Assembly (NCBI GenBank): GCA_023213395.1
Contig: CM041465.1
Span: 118,179,741 to 118,243,740, forward strand
Length of the DNA stretch: 64,000 bases
Origin: Cycas panzhihuaensis
Lineage: Eukaryota; Cycadophyta
Direction of reading: 5' to 3'
Positions within the stretch are counted from its first letter, which is position 1. Every line of letters starts with the position of its first letter. Shown here piece after piece: positions 58,873 through 64,000 of the stretch. The position numbers and the translations under genes were made by a program. The notes under the pieces are model-generated. The model had not been told where the DNA came from and searched no databases. It worked only from the letters and a program-made list of their open reading frames with translations.

Positions 58873-61065
58873 ATGGAAGGTTACCCGTCCGATTGGGCCT
58901 ACCACGCCATGACTTCAGGAACTCAAGAGTTCCCTTCATCCGTTCCGGAATCCACCCGTGAGGGCGAGGATTCCATCTATTACCAGATGACCATTTCCAC
59001 CAAGACTTTGAGCCTTGGCATGCGGCGGAAGATCCTGCACTTCACGAGTCTCGCCACCCCACTGGCGAGCCTTACGAGGCGTCGAGGATCCCCTACTTCG
59101 AAGTCCCTTCGACCTCGTATGGCTATGAGGATACCCCTCCAAGCCGACGCGGTCGAGGTGCTCGGCAGTACTTTCGAGCGATTCACGCCATCCACCTCTA
59201 GATGGTTTACGGAAATGCTACGCATAGCGTGGCATCTTCCTCATCCATGCCCACGTCATCTCTGACGATTGATGCTTCCGCGCACACCGTCTATGCCGTG
59301 TCTACCGGCTCTAAGGCGAGTGTTGCGCTGCCGCTAGTTGTGGTCCCACTCCCTCGGGACATGGCGGCGCATCTTTCTCTCAACTCGGAGTTAGTATGCC
59401 TGTTCAAACCAAGCGCCGTGCCACCGCCGAGCGTGGCGCGCGTGTTCCCTAGTAGGCCTCGAGGCCCTACTAGCCTTGCCGCTAGCCATGTAGGACCCAC
59501 TCCTACATACGTCCGAACCCGGTTGGTGGTCCTTCTCTTACGTGCCCAGGGCTACACGTCACAACCTTGGGGCGGGCGAAACCATCTCCTGTACATGGAG
59601 TGGACCCGTTGCACCCATATGGGTCGCGCCACCCACGGGTGGCCCATATGGGCAAAACCGGTCCCTCACCCTCTGTTTCGGCGTCGGTAGCGACTCCTGC
59701 TGCTGCGTCGGCCTGAGGGAGCGCCTCCTTTCGAGAACATCTACCCGGACCCCCTTCCCACAAGGTGTTTCCTCAAGGAGGGATGGGACCGACACCCCAT
59801 CCGTTCCTTTGGGTTATCGATCCCTTAGCCCGTGCAAGGACCGTCCTTCGTGGACTATAGGTCGGCGCCCTTATCTGTTGAGGCGTTGAGAACTAACTTG
59901 CCTCATCCTCCGAAGTCCCCAAATTTGGCGGGACTTCGTCACAGACCCAACCGAACATGTCTTGACTTTTCCATGGCGTGCATCGACTATTGGGCCTACG
60001 ACCATATCTTGATGAAGCTCTTCCGCGGTCCTTGCAGGCGGCGCCCTCAAGTGGTTCTACCGCCTTCACCGCCCATTCGATTTCCTCATTCCGGTTTAGT
60101 GGATGAGTTCGTCAACTACTTTGACGTGGCGTCCATTCGAAAGCGGAATGAAGGCGCTTCTGTCGCTCAAACAAGGTCACGATGAGATGAATCGTGACTT
60201 TGTGCGACGTTTTCACGATCTTCTTCACTCCACCAAGGCCACATTGCCTGAGGAGTTGAAGAGGGATCTTTGTCAATGCGCCGTCCGGTGCATGCGGGAG
60301 TCCACAGGGTGGGGGCGACCACGTGTGACTCTGCCATCTCGAGGTGTTTAGCTTTGGAGGCCATTGAGATCCAGGATGGACTCAAGAAACCTCCCAAGCC
60401 CTCACAACGTCGTGAGGCGCCTCCCGATGAAGGAAGCCGAACCTTCGCGGCCGCTAGGACCACCTCTCACCGTGAGAGGACCCTAGATCACTTACCTCAT
60501 TATTCGCTCATTCGAGCGCACGATGAAGGAGCTTAAACTCCAACCTCCTTCATCGCCTACCTCCCATAGACCTGTCCAGCAGACTTCTCGTGCGATGCCT
60601 CCCAAAGAGGGCAACACCCAGCCTTTTCAAGCAAGGAGGATCGAACCTCCCCTTGAGAAGAGGTGGTGTTCCATCCACGGGGAGTGTTTCCATGACGATG
60701 CGCGTTGCCGGGCACAGCACCCACGTGACTCGTCCCCCAGGCGGACATCGAGGCCTAACCTCGATCAGCCCATTCATAGAGACCCGTTCCCCAAACATGG
60801 GGAACGTGGTCGCGATGTTCAACAAAGATACAGTCAGAATCGGGATAGATCTCCCGATCCTCGCCCTTCGCATGGTAGAGGGAAGGGTGTGCGAAGGTCA
60901 CCTTCACCTTCGCGCTCCCCTGACCGCCGTGCTCCGTCACCTTCGCGGTCCCGCTACAAGGGAAAGAAGGTTGTCCAATTGCTTGAGACCACTCCGTTAT
61001 ATGCCTTAACTTGGGTCCCAGGCGCTAAAGAGGCGTGGTGCCTCTTCATCCACATCTTACCTTGA
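58873..61065 (+). pseudogene. Gag of element Z
   Basis: The start MEGYPSDWAYHAMTSGTQ aligns with Y. The N-terminal half contains AQGYTSQPWGGRN (about 59,560). The gag core is split by small compensating frame changes: PLSVEALRTNL and FSMACIDYWAYDHILMKLF (59,850-60,020), then LLSLKQGHDEMNRDFVRRFHD (about 60,150-60,220). The knuckle WCSIHGECFHDDARC (C-x2-H-x4-H-x4-C) lies at 60,664-60,710, followed by an RS-rich tail with SPSPSRSPDRRAPSPSRS. The tail is basic and likely binds nucleic acid. The frame breaks coincide with short GC-rich words. Confidence 0.85.
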
Positions 61066-61379
61066 TTCTCTTAGGGCGGTTCCTCCGGAGGTTCCTGCGC
61101 TTCCCAAGACTATTCCGTCCACCGGTCGATTCGACTTTAGAAGGCGCTTACCCAATCCACGGGGAAGGGTAAACCCTTTTCTATCGTTGGAGCTCTACCG
61201 TCGGCTGCGGGAATGTCCTTGATGGGCGTCTTGAGAAGCGCCACGAGCAGCGTGCTCTTCTTCTTGAAGCTCTTGGCCAACAAGACGCTTCCATCCATGC
61301 GATAGGTGCTACCCCCATGGGCCACTGTCATCTCCTTTGATCCTAGAGATCTCCCATCTCCCGTAGCGGAGAAGCTTTT

Positions 61380-61940
61380 ACGTGCAGATTCGTCATTACC
61401 ATTGACACTCCCGATTGTATCGTAAAGAGGACCATTGTAGACAATGGCTCCTCGGTTAATCTTATGCTGTGCGTATGCTCAAGGTAGGCATAGTAGCTCT
61501 TGAGTCATCCCTTGGAAATGCCAAGGGTATGATGGGGCCGAAGTCCCCTCCGGGGTAGTCTCCTATCCCTCACCTTAGGAGGGAAAACTATTTACATCGA
61601 GATTCTTTGTACTCGATGTCGATGTGGAGTACAACCTCTTGTTGGGCGACCATGGCTCGACCCGGATGGGAGCGATGCACTCCCGCGATGGGCAACTTAA
61701 ATTTGTCCATGAAGGACAAGTTAAAGTTGTCGCCCGTGAGCCAATCTTAGTCTCACACCTCTCATCCGGCTGCCGGTGTTTTCGATGATGAAGATAGCGA
61801 TCCAGGAGGCTACCCCTCCGTGGGACCTTTGTTTTGGAGACCGACCTTCATCAGTCGAGCCCTATGCCACGTCATGAGCCAAACCTAGTTAGGTTTGCCC
61901 CTATTGGCGTGGGTGGTTACGGTTACTTAAGCGCCACAGT
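61380..61940 (+). pseudogene. Aspartic protease of element Z
   Basis: Catalytic IVDNGSSVNLML at 61,434-61,470; strand/flap block VDVEYNLLLGDHGSTRMGAM at about 61,620-61,680 and LKFVHEGQVKVVARE after it; FAPIGVGGYGYL linker near 61,890-61,930 as in Y. Frame changes separate the blocks. Confidence 0.78.
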
Positions 61941-62400
61941 GATTCGATTCGGATAGCGAGGGTTATGGGCCCTCTCCTCGGCGTGTCACCACGGTTTCGC
62001 AGCACCTGGGGAATATCTCGATCGGATATTCCCGCTCTTCCTCATTCTGATTGGCTCCCGAGCCCTTTGGTCGCTAAACCGACCATTTATTTTACCTTCT
62101 CGACCTCCCCGGCGGTTTCACGTGGCGCCCGTCGTGAGCCACTCGTGAGGCACTTCTTCTTCACGCTCTAGATCCTTACCTCAGACTAGAGCCACTCTTA
62201 CTCGTATGCAACCTTGCCATGCGATCCGGTCGTCTTGAGGTCCGTCAGTTGCGCTCATCCGGTTCCAACCATAGCAAGTTCTTGGTAGACCTAGCCACCG
62301 GCCCTACTCTGCGTCACCTATCTCCTACCCTGCGTGTGACTACCCCTACCTCTACGGGGTCTACGCACACCTCTTCCTCTCTTCATGCTCCGAAACGAGC
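61941..62400 (+). other. Post-protease remnant of element Z
   Basis: GC-rich, with short open frames only. RT and integrase should begin here, but none of their motifs appear. It ends just before the first stem-loop. Confidence 0.55.
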
Positions 62401-62408
62401 CTAAACTA

Positions 62409-62550
62409 CCATTTTAAATTGTTCCCATTCCTCCCAACCACGGATGGAATGGCAATTTAAGATGGATTCTTGCTCCGGAACGAGCCTAAACTACCATCTC
62501 AAATTGTCTCCATTCTCCCCAACTGCGGGTGGGATGGCAGTTTGAGGTGG
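62409..62550 (+). repeat. Tandem pair of stem-loops in element Z
   Basis: Unit 1 (62,409-62,465): CCATTTTAAATTG / CAATTTAAGATGG with inner CCATTC / GAATGG. Unit 2 (62,494-62,550): CCATCTCAAATTG / CAGTTTGAGGTGG with inner CCATTC / GGATGG. Each is preceded by CGAGCCTAAACTA. Y has one unit with the same lead sequence. Confidence 0.82.
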
Positions 62551-62829
62551 ATTTCTCTTCGGTTTTGCTTCTGGTTCCTCCCGCGGAACCCGCGTTCCCG
62601 TATGCTCTTGGGAACCTTTGTCCTCCTACTTGGGCATCCTCCAACTAGGACGACGCTAGGGAGTATCGTTACTCCCCCTCCCGTGCTTGTGGTTTCCTTC
62701 GCATATTCCGCTATGCTCCCCTGTGGACGTGCATGTCGCCCTATCTTCTAACCTCACACCTCTCGATCACCTCTGCTTACGGTGGATGTGTGTGCTCCTG
62801 TTAGACGTATGGCCATACATGGAAGGAAA

Positions 62830-63030
62830 CACATGCATATTGCAACAAAATATTTACAACAAATATCTACAACGAAAACCTGCATATTTACAAAACTTTA
62901 CAACAAAACATATACATTTACACATTCACATACTTGCATACTTTCATATAAACGTTTACAACATACAAAAATCATTCATTTACAAAATAAATCATACATG
63001 CTACCTCTATCATACATGATACACACCATT
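62830..63030 (+). other. A/C-rich tract of element Z
   Basis: Built of ACAACA, CATAT and TTTACA words with very few G. It corresponds in position and composition to 32,450-32,680 of Y. Confidence 0.65.
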
Positions 63031-63292
63031 TCATGTGGAGGCTTGTCTGGCCAGCCCGTGCCCAAGTCTCCGGTTGCTGTCGGTTAGATATGCTTGCTCT
63101 CTTTGCCGGATGCCCTCTCACTTCACGTTGCACCTTAGCAACGGGGCATCCGTTTCTTGCCGCCGGTTTGGTCGATGATTAGGCGGCGTGGCGGCCCCTC
63201 CGTTGCCCTCGTCTCTGTCTCCCTTGTCCCGCAGCGTTCCGCCACGACACTTGCCTACGCCCTTGGATCACGTGCTGCTCTTGATTGTTCTT

Positions 63293-63306
63293 ATATATAT
63301 ATATAT
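63293..63306. repeat. TA microsatellite
   Basis: Seven TA units in the 3' untranslated part of element Z. Confidence 0.9.
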
Positions 63307-63381
63307 GCATATGCTACTCATGTTTCTTGATTGTCAGCATTCGCCATCACATTACGCTTCCGAGCAGTGAGGCTCTGCTGC

Positions 63382-63392
63382 CAAGGGGGCAG
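63382..63392 (+). other. Polypurine tract of element Z
   Basis: CAAGGGGGCAG directly before the 3' LTR start. Confidence 0.78.
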
Positions 63393-64000
63393 TGTTTCCC
63401 AGCTAGTGGGAATGGACTCGGGACGCATCGACACAGGTTTGTGCAGGTATATGTTCTTACTTTTCTTACTTATGTTTGCTAAGGGAATTTAGAATAATTT
63501 GATTGACATATGCCTGCCTGCACGCATTGCTCGTTTGCCTGTTCATAATGCATGTGCCTAACGGCACCTCTTAGCCTATGACGACTCACAGTTGGGGCAT
63601 CCATAAGCGGATGCGACACCGTGTATGCGTCTGACCACTCACGATGTCTCCATGGTCTTCGAGATGTTTACGCGACTGTTTGCTCTTGTTCTGACGTGCC
63701 ACTTATGTTGCAAACCCTTCCTAAGCTGGTTTAACCCTTAGTTGGGGCTCTTTGCACCATTTTGAGTACCTTGCTTGCTGGGCCTTCCCCGATTGATGTA
63801 TTTGAGCTTAGCCCTTGTTCTTACCTTAAAAAGTGATTTTATGACTTTTAGGTTGCTTTTTCTCTTTTTCAAATTCGGTGTCTGCTGCAAACTTAAGCGG
63901 TACCACAAAGTTCTTGATACCGGTGCGTCTGGCGGTAAACTGTGATGCCAAGTTCTTGCCAATCTGACTGTTAAATTGAAAAAAAGCTCTGTGACGATGG
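63393..64000 (+). repeat. 3' LTR of element Z (cut by window end)
   Basis: First 608 bp of the LTR, matching 56,063-56,680. Long identical blocks are interrupted by clusters of small differences, for example GTACAGCC against GTCTGACC. Confidence 0.92.

Larger units (their letters stand above)
56063..64000 (+). mobile_element. Element Z: GC-rich non-autonomous Ty3/gypsy element (runs off the window)
   Basis: LTR start TGTTTCCCAGCTAGTGGG occurs at 56,063 and 63,393. PBS, gag, protease, paired stem-loops, an A/C-rich tract and a PPT lie between. No RT, integrase or RNase H was recognised, so Z is smaller than Y (internal 4.8 kb against 6.0 kb) and could not move by itself. Same family as Y by LTR start, PBS, gag and stem-loop. 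Confidence 0.92.

Overview
This 64 kb window contains no host gene that I can recognise. It is a stack of nested LTR retrotransposons of the Ty1/copia and Ty3/gypsy types, so it comes from a large, repeat-rich plant nuclear genome. Many old elements survive at nearly full length and are riddled with C-to-T / G-to-A type nonsense codons but have few frameshifts. That slow, methylation-like decay suits a genome that rarely deletes DNA, such as a gymnosperm. The gymnosperm reading is inference only; nothing in the sequence names the species.

Layout. 1-3.3 kb: a decayed gypsy pol (+). 3.3-6.1 kb: AT-rich DNA with a decayed, unrecognised frame. 6.16-7.74 kb: the 3' end of a copia element (+) with its PPT and LTR. 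7.77 to about 25.5 kb: element X, an old gypsy-type element on the minus strand with long direct repeats at each end. X is split by Copia-1 (11,857-19,395; LTRs, PBS, PPT and a TATAT duplication visible). About 25.7-51.05 kb: gypsy-5 (-), broken by two insertions. The first is Copia-2 (25,974-42,348, AACTT duplication), which itself holds element Y (28,962-40,021, GC-rich, 2.5 kb LTRs). The second is insertion I (43,234-49,423), bounded by ~250 bp inverted arms and a YATAT duplication, and carrying an almost full-length chromodomain gypsy (gypsy-4, +). 51.05-55.04 kb: Copia-3 (-), with an extra decayed frame between pol and its LTR. 55.04-56.06 kb: an LTR piece of element W (-). 56.06 kb to the window end: element Z (+), a sister of Y.

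Y, Z and W are one GC-rich family. X shares the gag core with them and looks like a much older relative. Y and Z keep gag, a DNGS-type protease and a shared PBS. Y has lost the reverse transcriptase palm through the integrase core, and I see no RT or integrase in Z. Both should depend on other elements for mobility. Y also has an RNase H domain downstream of its integrase remnant.

The most unusual signals are: (1) insertion I, an integrase-style insertion with long inverted repeats where direct LTRs are expected; (2) a stem-loop just after the pol remnants of Y and Z, with compensatory changes in its stem; (3) a second stem-loop family repeated in X and once in Y; (4) a hidden decayed frame of about 280-340 codons in Copia-3; (5) a local C/G-swap patch and clustered small indels between the LTRs of Y, which may be consensus error and would then undermine apparent frameshifts in the GC-rich elements.
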